Below, in pieces: positions 9,518 to 19,646 of a DNA stretch of 64,000 bases. The notes beneath the pieces were generated by a model that had not been told where the DNA came from, did not search any database, and worked only from the letters and a program-made list of their open reading frames with translations. A program made the position numbers and the translations under genes. The DNA is taken from contig MKUM01000072.1 of the NCBI GenBank assembly GCA_001897825.1, positions 1 to 64,000 of the forward strand. The letters run 5' to 3'. This stretch comes from Candidatus Amoebophilus sp. 36-38 (GTDB lineage Bacteria > Bacteroidota > Bacteroidia > Cytophagales > Amoebophilaceae). Position 1 is the stretch's first letter. Every line of letters begins with the position of its first letter.

Positions 9518-9705
9518 AAGCACTAGAAATTATTAAAAATTTAAAACCTATAGAAGGATTTAAAGTTATGGAATGGGTTAGGGCAGTACGTGAAAAAGAA
9601 TATGAACTTTACAAGAGAGATCCAGAAGAATATTTCAGGCAATTAAGAAAAGCAGGAAAAAAGATGAGGGAACGTGCCAGCAAAGCCGAGAAGAATTTGG
9701 GTTAA
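9514..9705 (+). CDS. Small charged protein coupled to the PIN-domain gene (possible antitoxin)
   Basis: A 63-residue, strongly charged protein, Lys/Arg/Glu-rich, predicted almost wholly helical (IKNLKPIEGFKVMEWVRAVR, then EEYFRQLRKAGKKMRERASK). It overlaps the PIN gene by the tetranucleotide ATGA, so it is translated from the same message. I do not recognise the family. The position beside a PIN protein and the small size suggest an antitoxin, but no ribbon-helix-helix, AbrB or Phd signature is visible, so that role is inference from context only. Confidence 0.6.
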   Translation: MKALEIIKNLKPIEGFKVMEWVRAVREKEYELYKRDPEEYFRQLRKAGKKMRERASKAEKNLG

Positions 9706-9848
9706 TGCAACATTTAAAAATTTTCTTTTAAATGTTATAAATAGCTGAAGCTAAGATTTATAGATGATCTTAATTTTATTCTACTCTATAGATCTAATGG
9801 AGCGACTGCTTCTGCGAGGCTACACCAGCAAACCTTCTAAAATTTCCT

Positions 9849-11216
9849 ATGCTACATCAACAAGAACCCATTATTGCCCTTGCTACTCCTCCTGGGAAAA
9901 GTGCCATCGCAGTAATTAGGCTTTCTGGTCAAAACGTAATCAGCCTAGTTAATCAAGTCTTTGAAGGCAAAGACCTGATCCAGCAACCTTCCCACACCCT
10001 CCATTTTGGGACAATAAACTATCAAGGTCAACTGATCGATGAAGTCTTAATAGCACTCTTTAGAGCCCCTAACTCTTTCACCAAAGAAGAAAGTGTAGAA
10101 ATATCTTGCCATGGTTCTACCTACATTATCCAAAAAATCATACAAATATTGATGGATTTAGGAGTACGGCTAGCTAAACCCGGCGAATTTACCCAGCGGG
10201 CTTTTTTAAATGGACGATTTGACCTAGTGCAAGCAGAAGCAGTAGCCGATTTGATTGCTGCAGATACTACCCTAGCACATCATACAGCCTTGCAACAAAT
10301 GAGAGGTGGATTCTCTACCCAACTTCAATCATTAAGAGAAAAACTGATTCATGTAGGTGCGCTGCTAGAACTAGAACTAGATTTTGCTGAAGAAGATGTA
10401 GCATTTGCTGATAAAACGATGTTGGAAAAATTAGTTCAAGAACTACTTGCGATGATCAATAATTTGATAGAAAGCTTTCAACTAGGAAATGTTATCAAAA
10501 ATGGATTGCCTATTATCATTGTAGGGAAACCCAATGCAGGCAAATCTACCTTACTGAATGCTTTACTACAAGAAGAACGAGCCATCGTATCTCCCCTACC
10601 TGGAACCACACGCGATCTAATTGAAGCAGAGATAAATATAGGTGGGATTCACTGTAGATTTATAGACACAGCAGGGCTTAGAGAACATACGACCGATACC
10701 ATCGAGGCGATAGGTATAGCTCGAACCAAACAACGCATACAGCAGGCATCGTTGATCCTCTACATCTTTGACTTAGCCGAGGAATCCTTATCAAACATTC
10801 AAAATACCTTAGAAGAGCTAGACACCGTAGCTATTCCTTGTATTAAAGTAGGTAATAAACTAGATTGTGCCCAGACAAATTTATTAGAAGCCCTTTCTAA
10901 TAAAGATTTCGTATTTATTTCAGCCGCTAAAAGGCACAACTTAAACGAATTAGAAAATCGCATACTAGAACTATTCCATTTAGATCGTATTGTTGGCGCA
11001 GATACCATTGTTGTAAATGCTCGCCATCACGAAAGTCTTGTTAAGAGCCATGATGCACTATCAGCAGTATTAGAAGGAATATCACAGGGCCTAAGTAATG
11101 AATTGTTAATGATCGATATAAAAAAAGCGTTATACCATTTAGGAGAAATTACAGGAGAGATCACCACAGAAGATTTGCTAGATGATCTGTTTTCTAAATT
11201 TTGTATTGGGAAGTGA
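9849..11216 (+). CDS. mnmE: tRNA modification GTPase MnmE
   Basis: A 455-residue protein with the three parts of MnmE: an N-terminal formyl-THF-binding domain ([19 protein letters not shown]), a helical domain, and an inserted G domain with G1 GKPNAGKS at residues 226-233, the PGTTRD switch, DTAGLRE and NKLD. It ends in FCIGK, with the functional C-terminal cysteine at residue 452. With MnmG it adds the carboxymethylaminomethyl group to C5 of U34, the partner modification of MnmA thiolation. It stands alone between the PIN pair and the giant lipoprotein, which is convergent and ends 82 bases away. No anomalies are seen. Confidence 0.96.
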   Translation: MLHQQEPIIALATPPGKSAIAVIRLSGQNVISLVNQVFEGKDLIQQPSHTLHFGTINYQGQLIDEVLIALFRAPNSFTKEESVEISCHGSTYIIQKIIQILMDLGVRLAKPGEFTQRAFLNGRFDLVQAEAVADLIAADTTLAHHTALQQMRGGFSTQLQSLREKLIHVGALLELELDFAEEDVAFADKTMLEKLVQELLAMINNLIESFQLGNVIKNGLPIIIVGKPNAGKSTLLNALLQEERAIVSPLPGTTRDLIEAEINIGGIHCRFIDTAGLREHTTDTIEAIGIARTKQRIQQASLILYIFDLAEESLSNIQNTLEELDTVAIPCIKVGNKLDCAQTNLLEALSNKDFVFISAAKRHNLNELENRILELFHLDRIVGADTIVVNARHHESLVKSHDALSAVLEGISQGLSNELLMIDIKKALYHLGEITGEITTEDLLDDLFSKFCIGK

Positions 11217-11298
11217 GTGCTTGTCAGTTGAGTAGTAAAAGTACTTGGCAAATAAGACTTATCCATCCCATCCATAGATCTTTACCCTGTTTAATTTT

Positions 11299-14200
11299 TT
11301 ATTTCTCCCCTATTTGTTGGATTGCCTTTTCTATAGTTGCTAATTCTTTTTCAAGTTGAGCATCATAATCTGGTGTATTCATTTTTTGCAGAATTTTATC
11401 TCTTCTATCTTCTAATATTTTCAATTGTTCTTGGTTTTCTATTCCATCTTCTGACTTATGATCAGTCTGCTTTTCAGATTCTGCTTCTACATTAGTTGAA
11501 GTTGTCATATTTTTTAATTCATTAAGGATAGATTCAGCAAATTTTTTATCAACAACCATAGTATCCTCTTCTTTTCCTAGACTCTCGTCTGCACTTAAAT
11601 CTTGCATAATCATTTTGAGTATATCTACGTAGCTTGTATTGCCTCCGGATATATCTTTGAATTCCCAATCCTTTCCAGTTGTGTTAAATAGATCTAAAAT
11701 AGATCTAAAATTATCCGAGTGGGCTTTTATAAAATCTTTAATAGATATCATTACCGCTGCGTCATCTTCTTCATGAGGCAACAAGCTAATTCTACGTATT
11801 AATTCTTTTTTGTCTTTTATTCCTAGTGACTGGATACATTTTAAAACTTCTCCTTTTAATATTTCGTAATCTGGAGGTATATTAATAAATGGTTCCTTAG
11901 GATCAGGCCTAAACTGAGCTGCATAAAAATCGTCTCTATCTACTTCTTGTAAATGTTTACGTCTTAAATCTTTTGCTCCTGGGGGGTATATTTTATCTGA
12001 AATTTTTTCTACTTCTTCATTAGAATTTGCTAAAAAAGCCTTGCCATTCTCTGCACTAATTGCTCCGCAGGATGTTCCATCAGTTTGCTGTTTTTCGCGT
12101 TGAGTTAGTTTAATTTTTAATGCGAATGTGGAAGTTGGAAAGTACTTGTTCAGTAATTCTTGAATGGCTTGTTTAATGTTGTTATCAGGAAGCCCCTGAT
12201 TATTTCCCGTAGGATTAATAATTTCTACTTCTGCATTGGTTAATTTATCTTCCTCATTGATTTTAAGTTCTAATATACCCAATCCCCAGTGTCTTACATT
12301 GATATGGTAAGGAAATAAAATAAGATGGTTTCTTATTTTATTTCCTTCTGCATGTTGTAGTTGATTCCATCGGCGAATTTGTACAATGGCTTTTTCTAAG
12401 TCAACAACTGCTTTTTGAAATTGATGGTTCTTATAATCTACAGGACCAGAGATACTGATGCTATGACCAGAATGATTTAGATATAATTTGTCCTTATCTA
12501 TTAATAAACCTGCAGGTTTTTGAGGAGCCAGGTTATCTTTTAATGTAAATAGAGTTGATAAATTCTGTTCTGTATCGTCTATAAAATATGCAATTCCTTG
12601 TTTTTTAATATAAGTATCCCACACTATAAGAATCGAATTTTCATCATATTCAAAGCCGATTCTTACATTTTTCCATTTATCGTTTAGCTGTTCTTCCGTG
12701 CCTTCCTCGTAGATCTTATCTTCATCTTTATTTCTAGGATCCGTTACTCCTAATTTTTTAGTAGTAGCTCCAGCTCTTCTACCTTCGTCCTTACTAGAAT
12801 GCCCCTCTGACTTTTCTTCCGAATCAGTTGAATTTATGCCCCCTAAAGTCGTAATATTTTTAATCTCACTAAGTATAGCTTCAGTAACTTTTTTATCAAC
12901 AACTGTACTACTTTTTAATAGTTCTTCTATGTTGCTAAGTTCACTTGATTCTATTTCTTTAACATGTAATTGTTCTAATAATTCTTTTAGGGCTTGAACT
13001 TCATTAGATTCATTAGAGCTATACTCTTGTTCTCCAACATCAGCAAACTGACTTTCCACTGAAGAAGTAAACAGATTAGTTTGTTCTAAAATTTTGCTAA
13101 CCTGTTCCTCAGTGAGGTAAATAAAGTTTTTCTGCTTATTAAAATCAATTACAGGTTTCACATAATCTTTAAGAATCTGTAAAGCTCTATTTTTAAATCC
13201 ACCATTTATAAACCTACTAACTTCTTCAAGTGTCAAATTTGGTACGTCTTTTAATAACAAAATATCATGTAATTTTTTCTCTGCAGTATCTCCGCCATAT
13301 CCTATTTTAAAACCACATGTTTTGTTATCCTCCATATACACAGCATCAACTTCAAATATTGTCTCTAATAATTCTTCTACTGGTCCTTTATAAAATCTGT
13401 TACCAATTTTAATATTATAATCTTCACTTTTATATAATTTTTTTGCTTTAACTATAAATACATTTTTCAAATCCTCAATAACATTTTGATATGATTTTCT
13501 ATACTTATCTATAAACTGCTCTCTTTTGAAGTGCTTTAACCCTAAGCTTAGTAAAAACTCATATTGACCTTGCAAATATAGAATTGCAAATTCTTTGCGA
13601 ACTTTGTAAATATTATCACTATATTCTTCATTAAATTGTTCACTAGGTTTATAAAAAGAAGTATAATCCTCATATTTTTCTAAATCAAAATCTTTCATTC
13701 CTGCCATAATAGATGCATTTTGTAAAGCAAATATACCACAATGTACTAACTCAGGTTTCTCTATCTGCTCTTTTCCTTTATGAGTTTTAAACATCATTCC
13801 TTCTAGGCCTAGCAATTTCTTTAAATATTCTTGGAAATCTAAACACGTCCCACCTAGAGAGTCTTTAATATATATTTTAGGATTGTTTTTTGGACCACAT
13901 ATTAAAAAAGTAATCCAATGCCCATACTCCGTAGGATTAGCGCTAGGATTAAAAATACCTATTACTCTTTTTTGATTATCTAAAGCATTTTCAATTCGCT
14001 CTTTAATACCTATATTCCGTTGCTGGCATGCACCTATAAATTCTACTTTACTAGCTTCTTTTTTTAAAAATTGCTCTCCGATGAAGCCTATGTCTCCTTC
14101 TTTATACTGATATTGCTGGCTGTAACATTGGTTAAAAGCATTTTTATTGTCTTCTTTTTTTTCTTCTTCCGCTATCCGTTCTTTTTCTTTAACCTTTAAG

Positions 14201-17200
14201 GCTTTTTTACTTTTACTATGGGCTATTGCTTTATCTTTTGGTTTCTTTTTACCTTCTTCTAGGACTTTTCTTCTAGCTCTTTCTTTCTCATTTTCCTCCT
14301 TCCTTTTTTCTTTTAACTTTTCTATTGTTTGAGTTTCTAGTACTTCATTTATTGCTTCTTGGAAGGCTTTAAATTGATATTGATCAAGGGACAAAGTATA
14401 TGTATTCTCTTTTCTACAAAATTGCTTCTTTTCTTCTTTTTCTTTTCTTTTTTCTTTTTTTTCATCCTTAATCTTCATTTTTAATTTATGTGTACAGAAG
14501 TGTATAACATGTTCTTCCCTAATATCACTCAAAACAAACTCAATCTTTTCTTCACTATTTTCAGAATTTATAATATCTTTCAGCGTTTTTCCATTAATTT
14601 CTTTAATTTCTTTATTTTTAGAATTTTTAGAACGTAAATAATCTAAATGATCTAAATAAAGTATTATTGCTTCTAAAGTTTTACTATCATCTGCCTTCTT
14701 ATTCGTAGTGATCGTATCCTCTTCCTTACGAACTACCTCCGAATGTTGCAAACGTTTCATTGGAATCAATAATCTACTTGGCAAAAATTTTACAGGTATT
14801 CTCTGAAGGGCTCCTAATAATAACTCCCTCATTTTGTTTTGATCTTCTTTACCAAGAAAAATTGTGCTAATTCCCTGAAGTAGATCATGTCCCCTTTCAA
14901 TAAGAAAACCTTTTGGATATTCTATTTTATACTTACCAATTAACTTTAATGGGCTTTTTTCCCAATAACTAGACGCTGAAAAAATGTCAATCTTATTCTG
15001 TCTTTTCTCATTTAACTCTCGTAGATATTGGATAACATTGTCAGAAATCTCTTGTAACTTTTCTTCTGTAGCATCATTTCCTTCGTCGAAATTAAGTATA
15101 CCGTCTATACTAGGAAGATATAGCAACTTAGGTTTGTAATATGGATTATTATACTGATGCCTAATATAATAGAATAAGTTTAACGGCATACACAAGTAAT
15201 TTTCAAAACTATATACTTCCTCAATTGCTTGTACATGGTGCTCTGCATTAGATTTTCCTTCCTTAACTGCCTTATCGTTATCAACTATTCCCCATATAAC
15301 ATGTGAATGATGCTTGGTTTCTAATTTTCTTAAGTACCCATCCTTTGTTACCTTACCTTGTTTGTCATATTTTCCTTCATGCAATGAAATTTTATTTACT
15401 TTTTTCTTTACTTCGCCACAACCACCCCCGTGATCTACTCCTCCTTTGATATCGTTGATAAGTTTTTGGCAACTGTTTAATAATCCTTGAAGTTTAACGT
15501 CCCCTTGAATAGGAGTAGAATTTCTAATATCATTAAAACATAATTCAAGTTCGTCGGCTTTCTTTGCAACCTTTTTTAAGCTAATTCCTACTGGTTCAAA
15601 AATCAATTTAGTTCTACCCGATTTTAAACTTCTAGATTTCAAAAACTTCTGATAAATAATATTATAAAATTTTGCATCCGGTTTATTTTCTACTAGCACG
15701 TAATTTACATCTTCTATAACTGCCAATTGGCCATCCGATAAAATAGATGCTGCACTCCTTGAGTTGCATGCCCGCTCTATAACATTACTTGTCATTCTAG
15801 AAACAGCAGAACTTGCGTCATGCTTTAAACTTTCCTTATTCATTACATAAACACTATTCTCTGGAGCCAACATAACCGCATCAAGGCGATGTGTTGTCAT
15901 TATCACTTGTATATGACGCCTACGAGCAAATTCTTTATATATAATTTTGTATAATAACCTACATAATTCAGGATCCAAATGCCTATCAGGCTCATCAAGG
16001 AGCATAATATCAAGATGTTTTATTTGGGCTGGATTTTCACCCTTAGCACTTATTCCTCGAAAATAGAACAGCCACGACATTAAATCTAACATGAGCCTTT
16101 CACCAGAAGAAAGCCCCTTTATATTAACCTGAATGTCACCTTGCCCTGTATTTTTTACAAGAATAAAATTTTTATCTCTATTCTCGCCCGTATGCCTAAG
16201 ATTACCTATAAATTTAATTCTGTAGGTAAACTTATATTTATCTAAAATCTTATTAATTTCTTCCCATGGTGGTAAAAGACCATGTTGCTTTTTAATAAAT
16301 GATTCTATAAGATCATCTACATACTCTTTACTTCGGATATCATTGAGAAATGATTTGTATGAATCAACACTGTCACTAATCTTGTTTTTTTTTTCACAAT
16401 AAAATGGGAATAGCTTATTCAAATGTTCAAGTTCTCGATATTGACATGCAAGTAAGCCAATATGATTGTTGTGAGACAGAAATATATGATTTAATGTTGA
16501 GATGGATTCATTTAGATCATGCAGCTCACTATCATAGTCTCTATGGCCCAGTATAAATTGTTCTACTTGCTCATGCCAATCTACATTATCGGCAGGTTTT
16601 GGAAGTGAGCCTTTATCTATTTCATCTATTATAACTGAATATAACTCTGACTGACTATGTTGATTAGGTACTGATTCTTTTTTAAGATAATATCTCTCAA
16701 TCTCTTTTATTAATCTCTTACGGTCATCTGGATCACGTATATAATGGCTAGCGTCTCTAGTTCTATTAAGGGAATGGACATTGTCATTGTTATATCTAGC
16801 ATCCCGAAGTATTATATTAATTCCATGCTCGTTATTTTTTAAATTATGATTGATATATCTCAATAGCTGCGACTTACCTGCCCCATTTTTTCCAGTAATA
16901 ACCACAAAATTTGGTATATTTACCCAAGGCTGAAAACCAACTAAATGTGGAGCTACTTCTTTAGGAGTATGATCTTCAGGGAATTCTATTTTCGTTATAT
17001 GTTTCCTTCCATTGTATTCACCAATTGTGATTGATTCTGCTTTGTTTGATGCATTCACATTAAGTGAAATTTTTCTAGGTTTCCGTTGTTCTATAGTTTT
17101 TTGTCTTCGTTTATTATCTTTAATCTCTTCAGTTTCTGGATAGTCATCCTCTAATGGTGGAAGATCCAGCAAGCTATTATTATATTGCTCTGCCTCTTCC

Positions 17201-18345
17201 CCATCTATACCTATTGCAATTTCCTCATCCAAACGAGTATCAGCATGAGCTAAATCTTGTTTTTCTTCTTGCTCTTTGGATAAACCCAATTTATCTGATT
17301 CGTCTTGTTTTGAAGCTGCTTCTATATTTGGGGAAATACTCTGTTGATATAGTGGATGCCTTTCTAATAGACCTCGAGATGTTTCTTGTATCTTTTTTAA
17401 TCTCTCATTATCTGGATCTTTTTTAAGTTTTTCATTTGCTGTGTCTAAGATGCTTTTTAATTTTTCATAATCTTGCCTACGACTTGCCATAGTTGCTTCG
17501 GCTCTTATATGTTTTGGCTTACTGGCTTGATTATCTTGTTTACCTTTATCTTTGTTTTTTTCACTTTCATCTTCGCTTTTTTCCTCTTCTTTATCTTCCG
17601 TAGTTCCCCCCATTCCCCCCATACGACCTATATATACATATCCTTTTTGAGCTATATCAGACTTAGGTAAAATAACATGAATATATTTCTTTTGGATTGA
17701 TGGTGGTAAGCTAGCTAGCTTTTCTAAGCTTATTCCAGTTTCGAAATAAACAGATAAGGTATGTCTTCTACTGAAGTAACCTATCTTTTCTTTCACATCT
17801 GCTTGCCAATTTTTTCCTTCTCGTTCTTGATAAATTTTTACGCTATAATCACTCAATTTAAACTTAAAAATATGTGCTAATTGTTTATCTTGTTGTTGAT
17901 TACATTGTTGCTTCTTAATAGGGTCAGGCCGGTTAAATTCTAGACTTGGAGTTATTCTAGTTCTTTTTTCTTGAGATGCTTTCTTCACAGTTCGGCTACC
18001 AGATCTATTATTTACAGGGTTTTTCTTACTGTTATTAAAAAGCTGTCGCTGTGTGCTAGAATTTATTGCAACTTCTGTAGCCTTGTCTAGTCGTATTTTG
18101 TCTTCAGCTACTACTATAGCCTTAGTATGTGCAGCCGTATAGGTAGACTCATCAAGAGATGCTATATGGTGATGTGAATTTGCTTGTGCCGACTTTTTCT
18201 TATCAGAGACTTGCTTATTAGATATCTGATGATTTCCCTCCATACTTATAGGAGGTATAGGGGAATTTAAACAGCTTTGTAAAAATAAACCAAGTAATAA
18301 AATATAAGCTATTAGCCCATGGCTCAAATTATTATTTCGGTACAT
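11299..18345 (-). CDS. Giant multidomain lipoprotein: ABC-type ATPase, DUF4435/TOPRIM-like region, two C48 (Ulp1)-like protease domains
   Basis: 2348 residues in one frame. A hydrophobic leader ends in FLQSC (Cys25), a probable though imperfect lipobox. Residues about 119-248 form a module shared with the giant at 57-64 kb (KKASQEKRTRI, QADVKEKIG, GYVYIG). An ABC/SMC-like ATPase follows: Walker A GKNGAGKS near 483-491, signature LSSGERL near 743-750, Walker B DIMLLDEPDRHLD near 778-790, and MTTHR. Residues about 876-1060 resemble DUF4435/OLD-type TOPRIM (VLVENKPDAKFY, IVDNDK, FENYL). A Lys/Glu-rich coil spans about 1288-1401. The first C48-like site has His1476, Asp1495, Cys1536 but lacks the usual Gln at Cys-6; the second has His2019, Asn2044, Gln2087, Cys2093. 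It could be a host-directed deSUMOylase/deubiquitinase-type effector or an OLD-like defence ATPase; the sequence supports the domains, not the role. Confidence 0.85.
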   Translation of the reverse strand: MYRNNNLSHGLIAYILLLGLFLQSCLNSPIPPISMEGNHQISNKQVSDKKKSAQANSHHHIASLDESTYTAAHTKAIVVAEDKIRLDKATEVAINSSTQRQLFNNSKKNPVNNRSGSRTVKKASQEKRTRITPSLEFNRPDPIKKQQCNQQQDKQLAHIFKFKLSDYSVKIYQEREGKNWQADVKEKIGYFSRRHTLSVYFETGISLEKLASLPPSIQKKYIHVILPKSDIAQKGYVYIGRMGGMGGTTEDKEEEKSEDESEKNKDKGKQDNQASKPKHIRAEATMASRRQDYEKLKSILDTANEKLKKDPDNERLKKIQETSRGLLERHPLYQQSISPNIEAASKQDESDKLGLSKEQEEKQDLAHADTRLDEEIAIGIDGEEAEQYNNSLLDLPPLEDDYPETEEIKDNKRRQKTIEQRKPRKISLNVNASNKAESITIGEYNGRKHITKIEFPEDHTPKEVAPHLVGFQPWVNIPNFVVITGKNGAGKSQLLRYINHNLKNNEHGINIILRDARYNNDNVHSLNRTRDASHYIRDPDDRKRLIKEIERYYLKKESVPNQHSQSELYSVIIDEIDKGSLPKPADNVDWHEQVEQFILGHRDYDSELHDLNESISTLNHIFLSHNNHIGLLACQYRELEHLNKLFPFYCEKKNKISDSVDSYKSFLNDIRSKEYVDDLIESFIKKQHGLLPPWEEINKILDKYKFTYRIKFIGNLRHTGENRDKNFILVKNTGQGDIQVNIKGLSSGERLMLDLMSWLFYFRGISAKGENPAQIKHLDIMLLDEPDRHLDPELCRLLYKIIYKEFARRRHIQVIMTTHRLDAVMLAPENSVYVMNKESLKHDASSAVSRMTSNVIERACNSRSAASILSDGQLAVIEDVNYVLVENKPDAKFYNIIYQKFLKSRSLKSGRTKLIFEPVGISLKKVAKKADELELCFNDIRNSTPIQGDVKLQGLLNSCQKLINDIKGGVDHGGGCGEVKKKVNKISLHEGKYDKQGKVTKDGYLRKLETKHHSHVIWGIVDNDKAVKEGKSNAEHHVQAIEEVYSFENYLCMPLNLFYYIRHQYNNPYYKPKLLYLPSIDGILNFDEGNDATEEKLQEISDNVIQYLRELNEKRQNKIDIFSASSYWEKSPLKLIGKYKIEYPKGFLIERGHDLLQGISTIFLGKEDQNKMRELLLGALQRIPVKFLPSRLLIPMKRLQHSEVVRKEEDTITTNKKADDSKTLEAIILYLDHLDYLRSKNSKNKEIKEINGKTLKDIINSENSEEKIEFVLSDIREEHVIHFCTHKLKMKIKDEKKEKRKEKEEKKQFCRKENTYTLSLDQYQFKAFQEAINEVLETQTIEKLKEKRKEENEKERARRKVLEEGKKKPKDKAIAHSKSKKALKVKEKERIAEEEKKEDNKNAFNQCYSQQYQYKEGDIGFIGEQFLKKEASKVEFIGACQQRNIGIKERIENALDNQKRVIGIFNPSANPTEYGHWITFLICGPKNNPKIYIKDSLGGTCLDFQEYLKKLLGLEGMMFKTHKGKEQIEKPELVHCGIFALQNASIMAGMKDFDLEKYEDYTSFYKPSEQFNEEYSDNIYKVRKEFAILYLQGQYEFLLSLGLKHFKREQFIDKYRKSYQNVIEDLKNVFIVKAKKLYKSEDYNIKIGNRFYKGPVEELLETIFEVDAVYMEDNKTCGFKIGYGGDTAEKKLHDILLLKDVPNLTLEEVSRFINGGFKNRALQILKDYVKPVIDFNKQKNFIYLTEEQVSKILEQTNLFTSSVESQFADVGEQEYSSNESNEVQALKELLEQLHVKEIESSELSNIEELLKSSTVVDKKVTEAILSEIKNITTLGGINSTDSEEKSEGHSSKDEGRRAGATTKKLGVTDPRNKDEDKIYEEGTEEQLNDKWKNVRIGFEYDENSILIVWDTYIKKQGIAYFIDDTEQNLSTLFTLKDNLAPQKPAGLLIDKDKLYLNHSGHSISISGPVDYKNHQFQKAVVDLEKAIVQIRRWNQLQHAEGNKIRNHLILFPYHINVRHWGLGILELKINEEDKLTNAEVEIINPTGNNQGLPDNNIKQAIQELLNKYFPTSTFALKIKLTQREKQQTDGTSCGAISAENGKAFLANSNEEVEKISDKIYPPGAKDLRRKHLQEVDRDDFYAAQFRPDPKEPFINIPPDYEILKGEVLKCIQSLGIKDKKELIRRISLLPHEEDDAAVMISIKDFIKAHSDNFRSILDLFNTTGKDWEFKDISGGNTSYVDILKMIMQDLSADESLGKEEDTMVVDKKFAESILNELKNMTTSTNVEAESEKQTDHKSEDGIENQEQLKILEDRRDKILQKMNTPDYDAQLEKELATIEKAIQQIGEK

Positions 18346-18570
18346 ACTTGATACGAGTTATAAGTCTATAAGCGATGACTAAATAATAGTTGACTGCTAG
18401 TAGATATACAAGAAAACAAGTATAAAATTACAGACAAGCCTACTGTTGGCAGGTCATTGATTGGTTTTTTTATTTGCTGATCGTCAGACTAAATCCTTAC
18501 TTTATTTTTGTATTTGTCATATTATACTCTTACATTTATACTTACTTAGTCAAAATATAACTTTACTAAC

Positions 18571-19029
18571 ATGAGCAAAAAATCATTACAGATACAGCAA
18601 CTCAACAATAAAATGCTGGATTACGCCAGTTTACAAAAAGTAATTCCTCCGCCTACAGGCTGGATAAAAGCCATACGGATGGCTCTTGGTATGAGTTTGC
18701 AGCAGTTGGGAAATCGCCTTTCCATTACCAAGCAAAGCGTACAGGATATTGAACGCCGGGAAAAAGATGGTTCTATTACCATGAAGGCATTAAGGGAAAC
18801 TGCTAAGGCTTTGGATATGCAACTAGTATATGGATTTGTTCCTAACGATGGTTCATTGGAGGCATTAATCGAACGGAAAGCAAAAGAATTGGCTAGGCAA
18901 ATTGTATTACGTACCTCCAACACCATGAAACTAGAAGATCAAGAAAATACAAAGCATCGTATTGCAAAAGCCATTAAAGAAAGGACGGAGGCCATCAAAA
19001 AAGAAATGCCTAAAACTTTATGGAATTAA
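18571..19029 (+). CDS. Mobile mystery protein A, XRE-family HTH regulator
   Basis: 152 residues with an XRE helix-turn-helix (MALGMSLQQLGNRLSITKQS followed by VQDIERREKDGSITMKALRE). The layout and the YGFVPNDGSLEALIERKA segment match the family known as mobile mystery protein A, which is always paired with a Fic-type partner B. Its stop overlaps the start of the Fic gene by ten bases, a tight translational coupling. By analogy it represses its own operon and may act in neutralising the partner, which is inference. The codon and base composition looks less AT-biased than the giant gene next door, consistent with acquisition. Confidence 0.85.
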   Translation: MSKKSLQIQQLNNKMLDYASLQKVIPPPTGWIKAIRMALGMSLQQLGNRLSITKQSVQDIERREKDGSITMKALRETAKALDMQLVYGFVPNDGSLEALIERKAKELARQIVLRTSNTMKLEDQENTKHRIAKAIKERTEAIKKEMPKTLWN

Positions 19030-19616
19030 ACTTAGAATACATAACCGGACAAACATCACTGGATGAAGAAGAAAAAGAAGGCTTGCTCATTCCCACTATT
19101 ACCACCCGTGGCGAATTAGATGAATTTGAGCAGCAGAATATCGAGCAGGCAATTTCATGGTCTATGAAACGTTCTTTTAAGTCCAATACCATATTTACGG
19201 CAGAGTTCATTCAAATAGTACATAAACGTATGTATGGCGATGTGTGGGCATGGGCAGGCAAGTTTCGCAAAACCAATAAAAATATTGGTGTCGATAAATG
19301 GCAAATTCCTACTGAGTTAAGATACTTGATAGACGATACCAAGTTTTGGTATACAAATAACAATTATCATCCCGATGAATTAGCTATCCGTTTTAAGCAT
19401 CGGCTGGTGGCCATTCATTGTTTCCCTAATGGTAATGGGAGGCATAGCCGCCTCATGGCTGATATTATCATTGAAAAGGTATTTAAACTCCCTGCATTTA
19501 CATGGGGTATGGCCGATCTGGTAAAACAGGGCGATACTCGTACAGTATATTTGGCAGCTATTAAAGCGGCTGACAACGGAAATATTGAACCCTTGTTAAA
19601 ATTCGCAAGATCATAA
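19020..19616 (+). CDS. Mobile mystery protein B, Fic-domain protein
   Basis: 198 residues. The Fic core is seen as HCFPNGNGRHSRL, with H133, F135, N137, G138, N139, G140 and R141. The canonical motif is HPFx(D/E)GNGR; here position 2 is Cys and the acidic metal-binding position is Asn, a form I associate with the mobile mystery B family. Fic proteins transfer AMP or other phosphate-containing groups to target proteins, and several act as toxins. The segment MYGDVWAWAGKFRKTNKNIG is typical of this family. It overlaps the HTH gene upstream by ten bases and is followed by a probable terminator hairpin. Whether it is active with Asn in place of the acid is open. Confidence 0.87.
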   Translation: MELNLEYITGQTSLDEEEKEGLLIPTITTRGELDEFEQQNIEQAISWSMKRSFKSNTIFTAEFIQIVHKRMYGDVWAWAGKFRKTNKNIGVDKWQIPTELRYLIDDTKFWYTNNNYHPDELAIRFKHRLVAIHCFPNGNGRHSRLMADIIIEKVFKLPAFTWGMADLVKQGDTRTVYLAAIKAADNGNIEPLLKFARS

Positions 19617-19646
19617 AGGGCCTTCAGTTAACCATAGCCAAAATCG

